From positions 62,001 through 126,000 of the forward strand of contig JADKBL010000001.1 in the NCBI GenBank assembly GCA_016718875.1: a stretch of DNA of 64,000 nt. Reading direction: 5' to 3'. A program made the position numbers and the translations under genes. This document shows, one piece after another, positions 54,590-64,000 of this stretch. Position 1 is the first letter of the stretch. Each line of letters opens with the position of its first letter. The notes under the pieces are model-generated. The model saw only the letters and a program-made list of their open reading frames with translations. It ran no database searches and was not told where the DNA came from. The stretch comes from Bacteroidota bacterium (lineage in GTDB: Bacteria > Bacteroidota > Bacteroidia > Bacteroidales > VadinHA17).

Positions 54590-57500
54590 ATGAAAACTAC
54601 ACTAATCGGCTTTTTTATATCTATTCGTATTTTTAATAGTTACGTCTGCTCAGAATACTTTGAATAAAACTGAATTTCAGAATCCGCCACAATCTTAAAA
54701 GGTTCATGCCTGGTGGCATTGGATGGGTGGAAATATTACCAAAGATGGTATTACCAAAGATTTGGAAGCCATGAAAGCACAGGGAGTTGTTCAGGCTACG
54801 ATATTCAATATCGGGGAGATTTATACCAAAACAGTAGATGTTCCGAAGGTTAGATTCAATTCACCTGAATGGATAGAAATGTACCAATGGGCCTTAAAAG
54901 AGGCAGCCCGTTTAGACATAACAATTGGCATTCAAACCATTGATGGCTTCGCTACTACAGGTGGTTCATGGATAACACCTGAACTGTCGATGAAACAATA
55001 TGTGTGGACTAAAACTTCGATAGACGGAGGTAAAGCATTAAGCATTAAACTTCCTGAACCCATCAGGGTGCAAAACTTTTACCGTGATGAAGCAGTGCTT
55101 GCTTTTCCGATGCAGGAAAATTCAAATTCGTTTAAAGACGCTTATCCTGAAATTGAGGTAAATAACCTTTCAACAGGAAATATACTTTTGGACGGAAATC
55201 CCAAAAGTGAAATAGATTTCAAAAAAAGCCATGTGGTGGATATCCGGTTTAAGGCTGATTTTACTGCGAATAAAATCGTTCTGTATCCTCATCTGCCTTT
55301 TTGCTGGGATCTTGCTTTAGTTGATAATGGAAGGATTAAACTCTTTTTTGCTCTTTCAGCTTCAAACGATGGAAAGACATATACCAAAGTTGCTGATCTG
55401 GAATTTACAGGTATTAATGAAGCTGTCACAGCTTCCTTTCCTGCAACAAGAGCTAAATATTTTCGCCTCGAACTTATAAAAACAAGTTTTGTATATTTTG
55501 GAGTTCTTCCGATTGCTGAGTTTGAATTACTGAAAGAGAATGAATTACCACTTTTTCAGCCTCCTGTAACTTCTTTTATGGAAAAAACCTCCTCGGTGTA
55601 CGATTTGAATGAAAATGCATTGGATGCGAATTCAGAAAATACAATTAAACCAATTTCAGAAAATTCAATTATTGATATTACCGGTTATATGTCGCCCGAT
55701 GGAATCCTGAAATGGAACGCACCAAAAGGACGCTGGCAGATTATTCGTTTCGGGTATACGTCAACAGGAGTTATGGTTGATCCTGCTTCACCGGAAGGTT
55801 TAGGACTGGAGGTTGACAAAATAGACACCACTGCACTGAATGTACATATCAACAGCTATGCAAAGAAACTGCTTGATGCTGCCGGGAAGTATAAAGGCAA
55901 TACGCTCAGATTTTTCCTGGTAGATAGCTGGGAGGCGCAATTTCAAACCTGGTCGAAAAATTTCGCAATAGAATTCAAAGACCGGAGAGGTTACAACATC
56001 CTTCCCTGGATACCGGTTTTATGCGGAGAAATAGTTGGAAGTACTGAGCTTTCAGAAGCCTTTTTATTTGATTTTCGCAAAACCATTGCCGACCTGATAG
56101 ACCAAAACTTTTACAGGCATTTTGCCGCATTAAGCCACAGAAATCAGATGGAATTCCATGGGGGAGGCAATTTATGGCGGCTGGGGTGCGTATCCTCCTA
56201 TGGATGCATTAAAGTCAAATGAATACTTTGATATGCCAATGACTGAATTTTGGGCGGGTGCAAATTCAAATAATCTGCTTGATTATCAACCGGCTGACAG
56301 ACCTGTCACTTCAATGCCAACATCATCGGCAATTGCATTCAATAAACAAATTATTGGCTCGGAAGCTTACACGGGCAACGCTCATTACTCAGAAGCTCCT
56401 GGTGAATTAAAACCTTTTGGCGATGCAGCGTTTTGTTCGGGTGTTAACCAGATTATCCTGCATAGTTATATCCATCAGCCTTTTGACCTTAAACCTGGCA
56501 TGACTCTGGGCAAATTTGGCGGACACTATAACCGCAATAATCCGTTATGGGAATTTAACCAGGATTGGCTAAAGTACCAGGCACGCGTTCAATACATCCT
56601 CCAGAAAGGAGAACCTGTTGTCGATGTGCTGTTATTTACAGGCGATCAGTTGCCATTTTATTACAGTAAAAACTTTGCTAATGATTTACCCTTCGGCATA
56701 AGGTCCAATGCGTGTAACAATGATATGCTGAATCAAAAAATTAAAGTCATTGACGGGAAATTGTCTCTTGGCGGCAATCAGCTTTTTTCTTTACTGATAT
56801 TGCACAACAGTACCAGGATGGAATTCTCCACCCTGAAACGGATTGCCGAATTGGTGAATGCCGGTGCAGTGGTTTATGGACCTAAACCACTTGAAATGCT
56901 TTCGGTTGCTGACATCAAAAACAATGCAACTGCATTTAAAAAATTATCTGATGAAGTTTGGGGAAATTCTACTGAGAATAGCTATGGCAGGGGTAAAATG
57001 ATTTCAGGGATACCGTTACCTGAAGTCATTAAGAAATTGAATATAACTCCCGACATGACAACAAATACCCGGGATCCTAAAGAAATCATGTATATCCATA
57101 AAAAGATGGACGATATGGACATCTATTTTGTTTTCAATCAGCAAAACAGGGAAATGGATAGGGAAATTTTATTTCGCGTCAACGGAAAAACACCTGAAAT
57201 ATGGAATCCTGAAAATGGTGTTGTAATAAAACCTGCCATCTATGAAATTTCATTAAGCAGGTTTCATCAGGAAATAAAGAAATCTTTCCGCTGAAACAAA
57301 TTACGGATACTGCGTTTTCGGTTCCACAGGTTGATATTACAAAAGGTGAATATCGTTTTACAACATCCTTATCCGGAGATTATACATTCACTACAAATGG
57401 GAATAAGATTATAAAGAAAACCCTGGCCCGGACTGAAATCATTGATCCTGAAAACTTAAAAATACTAATGGAGTTTTTTCCAATATCGGATGAAGTAATT

Positions 57501-57935
57501 AAACCGGTCAGCATAACTCAATTGAAATCGCTTACCGATTTTGAAGATCCGGCTATAAAATACTTTGCAGGGAAAGTAAAGTACACATTAAATTTTACTG
57601 CCTCTGACATTGTTTCAGCAAACGATTCAATAGTGCTCGACCTGGGTAACCTGAGTGCTACGGCTGAGGTCATTTTAAACGGGAAATTGCTCGGATATCC
57701 CTGGCAGTCCAATACCTGTATATCTGTAACAGGCATGCTGAAAGCTGATAACAAACTGGAAATAACCGTGGCAAACGTTTGCCGTAACCGTTTCATTGGC
57801 GATCTGATCCAGTATGGTAGTGTTAAAAGTCTGTGGACTACCTCTCCCATCGAGACCATTCTGAACAAAGACATGCCGTTAAAACCTTCAGGATTAATGG
57901 GACCACTAAAATTAATACTGCATATAAAACAATAA
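54590..57935 (+). pseudogene. GH106-like glycoside hydrolase, three frameshifts and a nonsense codon
   Basis: Several frames reconstruct one protein of about 1110 residues. The T6 run 54611-54616 is one base too long; corrected, it yields a signal peptide ending IVTSAQ. An in-frame TAA at 54696-54698 interrupts PPQS and KVHAWWHWMGG. The G5 run 56160-56164 has one G too many, splitting QMEFHG from EAIYGGWGAY. The A3 run 57276-57278 lacks one A, after which EIFPLKQITDTAF continues to a C-terminal galactose-binding-like sandwich ending KLILHIKQ. The WWHWMGGNITKDGITKDLEAMK start resembles GH106 rhamnosidases and the gene at 62536. The substitution makes real decay more likely here than elsewhere. 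Confidence 0.8.
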
Positions 57936-57950
57936 AGACCGCCAAAAAAA

Positions 57951-59656
57951 ATGAAACTATCAAAGAAAATACTGGCACTTCTGATCTTTTTTCAGGTAAT
58001 ATCCCTTTTCGTACATAATAATAATATAATAGCCCAGGTTGCTGATAATCCAGTTATTCTGACTGTAGATTTGTCGAAAGAGATCGGTCCAATGTATCCG
58101 GCGTGGGCCTGGTTTGGATATGACGAACCAAATTACACCTACATGAAAGATGGGAAAAAACTTTTGTCTGAGATTTCAGACCTGAGTCCTGTTCCGGTAT
58201 ATGTGAGGGTGCATAATATTCTGACTACCGATGAAGGAGAACCCGGACTAAAATGGGGTTCTACTAATGTATACACTGAAGATAATAACGGAATTCCGGT
58301 TTATGACTGGACTAAAGTTGACAAAATCTTCGATACATTCATTGAAAGGGAAATGAAACCAATCGTTGAACTGGGTTTTATGCAAAAAGCATTATCCACT
58401 AATCCGGAACCATACAGGCATAACTGGCCCAAAAACCCGGATATCATGCAGCTTTCAACAGGTTGGGCATATCCACCCGAGGACTACAATAAATGGGCAG
58501 AATTGGTTTTCAGTTCACCAAACACTGCATTTCCCGTTATGGCGAAAAAGAAATTGAAAGCTGGTACTGGGAAGTGTGGAACGAACCGGATATCAGTATA
58601 TACTGGAAGGGGACAATGGAGGAGTATTTTAAATTGTATGATTATTCTGCTGCGGCAGTCCGGAAAGCATGTCCTAAAGCAAAAGTCGGCGGACCAACAA
58701 CCACAGATCCCCGAAATAAAGAAGCTGCTGATTTTTACCGGGCTTTCCTGCAACACTGCCTTGATGGAACCAACTTTGTTACCGGGAAGAAGGGCTCACC
58801 TTTAGATTACATTACTTTTCATGCCAAGGGCACACCAAAACTGGTCGATGGACATATTCAAATGAACATTAACCTGCAACTTCAGTCTATTGCGAAGGGA
58901 TTCGAAATAGTGACATCATTTCCTGAGTTTAGAAATCTTCCTGTTATAATCGGCGAATCAGATCCGGAAGGATGTGCAGCCTGTGCAGGTGGATCTTATG
59001 CATATCGGAATGGTACAGTTTATTCAAGCTATCAGGCTGCTGCTTTTGCAAAAACTTATCAATTGGCCGATTTCTATAAAGTGAATCTTACTGGAGCCGT
59101 TACCTGGGCATTTGAATTTGAGGGGATGTCATGGTTTGCTGGTTTCCGCGACTTGTCGACCAATGGTGTTGATAAACCTGTTTTGAATATTTACCGCATG
59201 TTCGGAATGATGTCTGGTAAACGAGTAGATGTTTCAGGTGGAGAATACGACATGAAAACAATGATTGATAAGGGCGTAAAAGGAAACAACCCGGATATAA
59301 ATGCTTTTGCAAGTAAAGATAAAAATTCAGCAGCAGTTATGGTCTGGAACTACCACGACAATGACCTCACAGCTCCGGCAACTAATACTGAGTTGGAAAT
59401 ATATGGTTTACCCACAGGAAAAATCCTTGTTCAGGAATACCGTATTGATAAAGAAAACAGCAATTCATTTGAAGTCTGGAAAAATATGGGCTCACCTCAA
59501 AATCCAAATCAGGAACAAATAACTGAACTTGAAAAAGCGGGACAATTAAAACTGTACACTTCACCCGGATATATAAATTCAGGCAAAGAAAAAACTACAT
59601 ATAAAATTGAATTACCTCGCCAGGGAGTATCCTTATTGAAATTTTCATGGAATTAA
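57951..59656 (+). pseudogene. GH39-like beta-xylosidase, one frameshift
   Basis: One protein of about 569 residues in two frames. The first has a signal peptide (NNIIAQ), then VDLSKEIGPMYPAWAWFGYDEP and YPPEDYNKWAELVF. A T4 run at 58507-58510 is one base short; restored, it continues as QFTKHCISRYGEKEIESWYWEVWNEPD, where the Glu of WNEP is the acid/base. The nucleophile is probably Glu in VIIGESDPEGC. This matches GH39 beta-xylosidase or related enzymes, with a C-terminal beta domain. The barrel after the lesion is complete and well conserved, so the break is recent or artefactual. Confidence 0.85.
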
Positions 59657-59664
59657 TATTTGTT

Positions 59665-60714
59665 ATGATGATAACCGGCAGAAAATTTACTTTTTTTCTT
59701 TCTGTTCTGGTAATATGCAGTATTTCTGAGATAGCTGTAGCACAATCTGTTGATAACTTACATGAGACTTCATTTAAAGGAATCGACGCCGCAGATTTGA
59801 GAATCCGCGATCCGTTTATACTTGCTGATGAGAATTCTGAAACCTATTTTCTCTACCGTCAGATTGCCAATGGCAGGGGTGATAGTGTACAGGGTATACG
59901 TGGCGTGGAAGTTTATCAGAGCAAGAATCTCAAAATATGGAAAGGACCACAGATAGTGTTCCGGCAACCGGACAATTTTTGGGCTAATGCTCAGGTCTGG
60001 GCTCCTGAGGTGCATATTTTTAAAGGGAAATACTATCTTTTTGTTACTTTCTCTGCTAATCGTTCATTGAATAGTGATGGAGCACCATGGTTGCCCGTAC
60101 GCGGCACACAAATTCTGGTGAGTGATTCTCCTCTTGGACCATTTAAAGCATTTGATAATAAAGCACATACACCTCACGATTGGTCTTCACTCGACGGCAC
60201 AATGTGGGTTGAAGATAATGTGCCATGGATGATTTTTTGTCATGAGTGGACACAAATAGGCGATGGTGCGATTGAGCTTTTACAGCTCAAACCTGACCTT
60301 TCAGCCACTGAAGGAATGCCACAACTGCTTTTTCATGCAAGTCAGGCACCATGGAGCAAAAACCTGAAGGATCTGGGCTTTGATTCAAATGGCCTTGTAA
60401 CCGACGGACCATTTCTATACCGGACAAAAATTGGTAAATTGCTGATGATCTGGTCCAGCTTTGGATCATCAGATTACGCTGTAGGAATTGCTGAATCAGA
60501 AAGTGGCAAAGTTACAGGTCCCTGGAAGCAGCAATCCGAACTTCTTTTCAAAGCAGATGGCGGTCATGCCATGATTTTCACTACCTTTCAGGGCCAGTTA
60601 ATGCTTTGCCTCCACCAGCCGAATAAGAGACAGACAGAAAGGATGAAGCTCTTTAAGCTGGAAGATTACTGGATTGCTGAAAAAATGGTGCTAAAATGGG
60701 ACCACCTGGATTAA
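59665..60714 (+). CDS. GH43-type beta-propeller glycosidase
   Basis: I start at ATG 59665 (MMITGRKFTFFLSV), since a start at 59647 lies inside the preceding gene and adds six residues. The 349-residue secreted protein has a signal ending EIAVAQ and five propeller blades: DLRIRDPFILAD (base Asp), GTMWVEDNVPWM and GLVTDGPFLYRTKIG. Where classical GH43 enzymes use Glu in an E-G-P context as acid, this has Asp in TDGPF, a variant found in a subset of Bacteroidota proteins. Activity may thus differ from arabinosidases. It follows GH39 by 8 bp. Confidence 0.85.
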   Translation: MMITGRKFTFFLSVLVICSISEIAVAQSVDNLHETSFKGIDAADLRIRDPFILADENSETYFLYRQIANGRGDSVQGIRGVEVYQSKNLKIWKGPQIVFRQPDNFWANAQVWAPEVHIFKGKYYLFVTFSANRSLNSDGAPWLPVRGTQILVSDSPLGPFKAFDNKAHTPHDWSSLDGTMWVEDNVPWMIFCHEWTQIGDGAIELLQLKPDLSATEGMPQLLFHASQAPWSKNLKDLGFDSNGLVTDGPFLYRTKIGKLLMIWSSFGSSDYAVGIAESESGKVTGPWKQQSELLFKADGGHAMIFTTFQGQLMLCLHQPNKRQTERMKLFKLEDYWIAEKMVLKWDHLD

Positions 60715-60737
60715 TCTGTAATACAAAACATTGATAT

Positions 60738-62516
60738 ATGAATCTCGACTTGAATATGGAGTGGAGAAAAACATCACAGCATCTTTTGCCTGATGTAAAA
60801 CCTTCTTCAGAAATAAAAAGCTACGATATTTATCCCTCTCTGAAACTGGATGACAATCTCATTTTTGATGGTTTTGAGACTCTGGCAGAGCTATTCATCA
60901 AAAACAGGCAGATTATCATTGATGGGTATATTGGTGTCTTCTATACCCGTTTCCGTGAGAAACTGGAGGAATGTTTCAGTATATATGGAATCAGAACAAA
61001 TTGGATAAATGCTTCTGACTATCTGAAATCACCCTCCGAAATTGGAAAAATAACAGCTCCTTATCTGGGTGGCAATGATCCTCTTTTCGGGAAAAGGACA
61101 GATTTAAATCTGGAAGATTTTTTCAACATGTCATTATTCAGATCTGTCAAACCAGACACTGATGCTGATCTTAATATTATAATCGGTCCTGGTGCATCAT
61201 TTTCAGGCTGGACAGGTTTATCCGTTTACATTGATCTGCCAAAGAACGAAATACAATTCAGGTCACGTGCCGCAAGTATAACCAATTTGGGTGTATCATA
61301 CCCTTCTGACCCCAAGGTAATGTACAAGCGTTTCTATTTTGTCGATTGGGTAGTTCTGAATAAACACAAACAAAAAATATTGCCGTCTGCAGATTTTATA
61401 ATTGACGGGCAAAGACCAGACAATCCTGTCTGGATGAACGGAAATATGTTTCGACAATCGCTTAATATATTAAGCCTTAATATGTTTCGGGTAAGACCAT
61501 GGTTCGAACCTGGTGCCTGGGGTGGAACCTGGATAAAAAATCATATTGAAGGATTGAATAAAGATGTCCCCAACTATGCCTGGTCATTTGAACTTATCGT
61601 TCCTGAAAACGGACTCCTTTTTGAAAGCTCAGGAAAACTGCTTGAAGTCTCCTTTGACTGTTTAATGTTCCAGGAATCGAAAGCCGTGCTTGGTGATTGC
61701 CACGACAGGTTTGGAACTGAATTCCCTATAAGGTTCGATTTTCTTGATACATTCGACGGAGGGAACCTTTCAGTTCAGTGCCATCCCAGGCCCGGATATA
61801 CAAAGACTCATTTCGGGGAAGATTTCACGCAGGAGGAGACATACTACATCCTTGATACTAAAGATAACGCATGTGTTTATCTTGGTTTTCAGGAAGATAT
61901 AAATCCTGAAAAGTTCAGGAAAGAACTCGAAACAAGTCAGTCCGAAAAGAAACCTGTCGATATAGAAAAGTATGTTCAGAAGTTTCCGGCTTCAAAGCAT
62001 GATCTTTTCCTTATCCCCTACGGAACTGTACATGGTTCCGGCATAAATAATCTCGTCCTTGAAATCAGTTCAACACCATACATTTTTACATTCAAGATGT
62101 ACGACTGGCTTCGGCTTGACCTTGACGGAAAACCCAGGCAGCTTAATATTCAGAGAGCCATGGAGAATCTGTTTTTTGACAGGAAGGGAGATTACGTAAA
62201 GGATAAACTTGTTTCAACACCCATTCTCCTTGAAGAGGGCAAAGACTGGAAATTGTATCATCTTCCAACGCATGAGAAACATCTGTATGATGTGCACAGG
62301 TTCCATTTTAAGAACAGAATTGATGTAAGAACTGAAAACAAGTGTCATGTTTTAAGCCTCGTGGAAGGTGAAAGTATAATTGTTGAAACTCTGTCGGGAT
62401 TAACTCAGCGTTTTAATTATGCTGAAACATTTGTTATCCCGGCTGCAGCCGGATCGTACAGAATAATTAATGAATCTTCATCAGAAGCAATTGTTGTAAA
62501 GGCTTTTGTAAAATAA
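60738..62516 (+). CDS. Mannose-6-phosphate isomerase class I homologue with kinase-like N-terminal domain
   Basis: A 592-residue cytoplasmic protein. The C-terminal 330 residues are a class I phosphomannose isomerase fold: GAWGGTWIKNHIEG, SVQCHPRPGYTKTHFGEDFTQEETYYIL (zinc ligands Gln, His, Glu) and IPYGTVHGSG (His). The N-terminal 220 residues look like a degenerate P-loop kinase: QIIIDGYIGVFYTRFREKLEE in place of a Walker A, then PYLGGNDPLFGKRT and RFYFVDWVVLNKH. True Walker A residues G-K-S/T are missing, so the domain may bind but not phosphorylate. It would channel an imported sugar into central metabolism. Confidence 0.8.
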   Translation: MNLDLNMEWRKTSQHLLPDVKPSSEIKSYDIYPSLKLDDNLIFDGFETLAELFIKNRQIIIDGYIGVFYTRFREKLEECFSIYGIRTNWINASDYLKSPSEIGKITAPYLGGNDPLFGKRTDLNLEDFFNMSLFRSVKPDTDADLNIIIGPGASFSGWTGLSVYIDLPKNEIQFRSRAASITNLGVSYPSDPKVMYKRFYFVDWVVLNKHKQKILPSADFIIDGQRPDNPVWMNGNMFRQSLNILSLNMFRVRPWFEPGAWGGTWIKNHIEGLNKDVPNYAWSFELIVPENGLLFESSGKLLEVSFDCLMFQESKAVLGDCHDRFGTEFPIRFDFLDTFDGGNLSVQCHPRPGYTKTHFGEDFTQEETYYILDTKDNACVYLGFQEDINPEKFRKELETSQSEKKPVDIEKYVQKFPASKHDLFLIPYGTVHGSGINNLVLEISSTPYIFTFKMYDWLRLDLDGKPRQLNIQRAMENLFFDRKGDYVKDKLVSTPILLEEGKDWKLYHLPTHEKHLYDVHRFHFKNRIDVRTENKCHVLSLVEGESIIVETLSGLTQRFNYAETFVIPAAAGSYRIINESSSEAIVVKAFVK

Positions 62517-62535
62517 TTAAGTCCTGAACTACATA

Positions 62536-64000
62536 ATGGATCGTCGAAAATTCATAACAAGCAGTATCATAGCTACAAGTGGATATTCACTTACACAGAA
62601 ACTTTATCCTACTAAAGACTTTTATTCTGAATCTGAAAACTTAATCCAGGTTTCCGGAAACCGGCAACCGGTCGCCAGCCTTTACGAATTATTCCAAAAT
62701 CCGGAACTGAAATATCATCCCTATGTCCGCTGGTGGTGGAACGGAAATAAGGTTGATGCAGGTGAGCTCATAAGAGAATTAAGGCTTTTAAAAGCTGCCG
62801 GCATCGGAGGTGTGGAAATAAATCCTGTTGAATTTCCAACACGGTCTGCAGGAGATGATCTTGGCAAACCTTCAGTCAAATGGCTTAGTGATGAATGGAT
62901 CGATTTGCTTAAAATTGTTTTCGATGAAGCCAGATCTCTCGGAATGGTTTGCGACCTGATAGTAGGTTCAGGGTGGCCTTTCGGATCGGAAAGTCTTGGT
63001 GCTGATGAGAGGTCGCAGGTTGTGGTAATTGCTGTGAAAAAATTAACAGGACCTTTGGATTATGAGATCTCTCAGTTCGAATTGTTCAAAGATGCTGATC
63101 CTGCAATCAGCTCTCCCTTTCCCGGCAGAACAATGGAATTATTGTCACTTCATCTTGTTCCCGATCCACTTGACAACTTAGACAGAGTAATCCCCCTCTC
63201 TTTTGGTTCTGAAAATAATACCATTAAAGTAAGCGTACCGGATGGCAGTTATGCTCTCTGCGGACTGGTGAAAATCAACGGATTCATGCAGGTAATCAAT
63301 GGAGCACCGGGTGCCACAGGACCTGTTCTGGATCATTATAACAGGGAAGCTGTTAAGAAATACCTTGAAAAAATGTCCGGCACAATTGAAAGAAGAATAG
63401 GTCCTCTTTCGAACCGGATCAGAGCTCTGTTTACTGACAGCATGGAGCTTGAAGGCGCAAACTGGAACAGGGAAATGCGTGATTATTTCATTAAAAGAAA
63501 CGGATATGACATTCTTCCATATCTGCCATTTATCCTTTTCAAAACAGGGTCAATGGGGAATGTGATTGACTTTAAATACGGCGTTTCACTGTCTCCAGAT
63601 ACAGAAAAGATCATCAGGAGAATGAGATATGATTTTGAAATGACCAAAGCCGAAATGATTGTCGAAAATTTTACTACTACTTATCTCGAATGGTGCAAAG
63701 GTCTTAATGTTAAATCACGGGCTCAGGCATATGGCCGTGGATTGTTCCCGCTTGAGAGCAGCTTCGGATATGACATCCCTGAAGGTGAATCGTGGACAAT
63801 GAACTGGCTTAAGCATAAAATCGGTGAAGAGATGCCGGAGAACGATTACCGGAGGGGAAGGGCTTATACAATGGTCAATAAATTTGTCTCGTCTGCAGCA
63901 CACCTTAAAGGGAAAAAACTTGTGAGCTGTGAGGAGATGACTGATACCTACACCGTTTTTAATACCTCTCTCGAAAATCTCAAGATCGGCAGTGATCAGT
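62536..64000 (+). CDS. GH106-like glycoside hydrolase, partial (C-terminus beyond window)
   Basis: The frame opens at ATG 62536 and runs without a stop to the window end, 488 codons. A twin-arginine-like start (MDRRKFITSSIIATSGYS) precedes YHPYVRWWWNGNKVDAGELIRELRLL, the GH106-type opening, and GVEINPVEF. MVCDLIVGSGWPFGSE, RIRALFTDSMELEGANW and EMRDYFIKRNGYDILPYLP are barrel motifs of the same family. It resembles the broken gene at 54590 in domain plan and would cleave alpha-L-rhamnose or a similar sugar. With RhaT and GH78 this makes rhamnose the recurrent theme. Confidence 0.85.
   Translation, partial: MDRRKFITSSIIATSGYSLTQKLYPTKDFYSESENLIQVSGNRQPVASLYELFQNPELKYHPYVRWWWNGNKVDAGELIRELRLLKAAGIGGVEINPVEFPTRSAGDDLGKPSVKWLSDEWIDLLKIVFDEARSLGMVCDLIVGSGWPFGSESLGADERSQVVVIAVKKLTGPLDYEISQFELFKDADPAISSPFPGRTMELLSLHLVPDPLDNLDRVIPLSFGSENNTIKVSVPDGSYALCGLVKINGFMQVINGAPGATGPVLDHYNREAVKKYLEKMSGTIERRIGPLSNRIRALFTDSMELEGANWNREMRDYFIKRNGYDILPYLPFILFKTGSMGNVIDFKYGVSLSPDTEKIIRRMRYDFEMTKAEMIVENFTTTYLEWCKGLNVKSRAQAYGRGLFPLESSFGYDIPEGESWTMNWLKHKIGEEMPENDYRRGRAYTMVNKFVSSAAHLKGKKLVSCEEMTDTYTVFNTSLENLKIGSDQ

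Noticed and set aside
57951..58805. 284-codon frame as a separate complete protein
   Set aside because: After about codon 188 the translation loses GH39 similarity while the neighbouring frame gains it, so its C-terminal part is out-of-frame.

Overview
The window reads as chromosomal DNA of a carbohydrate-degrading member of the Bacteroidota, probably Bacteroidales or Marinilabiliales-like. The pointers are TonB-dependent receptors with carboxypeptidase-regulatory-like N-domains, LytS/LytTR and TPR-type sensor kinases, PspC/PadR genes, many secreted or lipoprotein glycoside hydrolases, and repeated matches to the Bacteroidota promoter consensus (TTG or TTTG, about 19-21 bp, TAnnTTTG). Base composition is moderately AT-rich. 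I saw no rRNA, tRNA, CRISPR array, insertion sequence or phage gene. No gap between genes exceeds 300 bp.

Layout. 0-2.1 kb, minus strand: end-truncated glycosyltransferase, rhomboid protease, Gfo/Idh/MocA oxidoreductase. 2.2-6.5 kb: TonB-dependent receptor, then a LytS-type kinase and LytTR regulator that overlap by 4 bp. 6.6-9.3 kb: a compact PspC-PadR-PspC operon with a perfect 7-bp inverted repeat across its promoter and a clear intrinsic terminator after it. 9.4-13.3 kb: unknown envelope genes, including a frameshifted outer-membrane protein and a lysozyme-like protein. 13.4-20.4 kb: animal-type glycan genes: GH92, an NanA/MFS sialic-acid pair on the minus strand, AqpZ, GH20. 20.4-27.2 kb: a C12-A-C7 tract, a small His/Cys-rich protein with a metal-type TonB receptor, a TPR histidine kinase, a lipoprotein, and a CorC/HlyC-type CBS protein.

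From 27.2 kb to the end every gene is on the plus strand and most encode glycosidases: GH59, GH109, GH116, a clan GH-A enzyme, two TIM-barrel plus GH42-type-domain enzymes, GH78, a beta-propeller glycosidase, a GH95-like enzyme, GH97, two GH43-type enzymes, two GH106-like enzymes and GH39. Mixed in are the RhaT rhamnose symporter, a mannose-6-phosphate-isomerase fusion, a beta-carbonic anhydrase, pabB/pabC, GNAT, NUDIX and amidohydrolase genes. No SusC/SusD pair, hybrid two-component system, ECF sigma/anti-sigma pair or AraC regulator is visible, so this is a CAZyme cluster and not a textbook polysaccharide utilization locus. The first part (GH92, GH20, NanA, GH59, GH109, GH116) suits host glycoproteins or glycosphingolipids. 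The second (GH78, GH106, GH43, GH39, GH95, GH97, RhaT) suits rhamnose-, arabinose-, fucose- and galactose-bearing plant or algal polysaccharides.

Five genes are broken. Eight of the nine lesions are single-base length changes in homopolymers, six of them between 47 and 58.6 kb. That pattern must be resolved as sequencing error or real decay before the genes are called dead.
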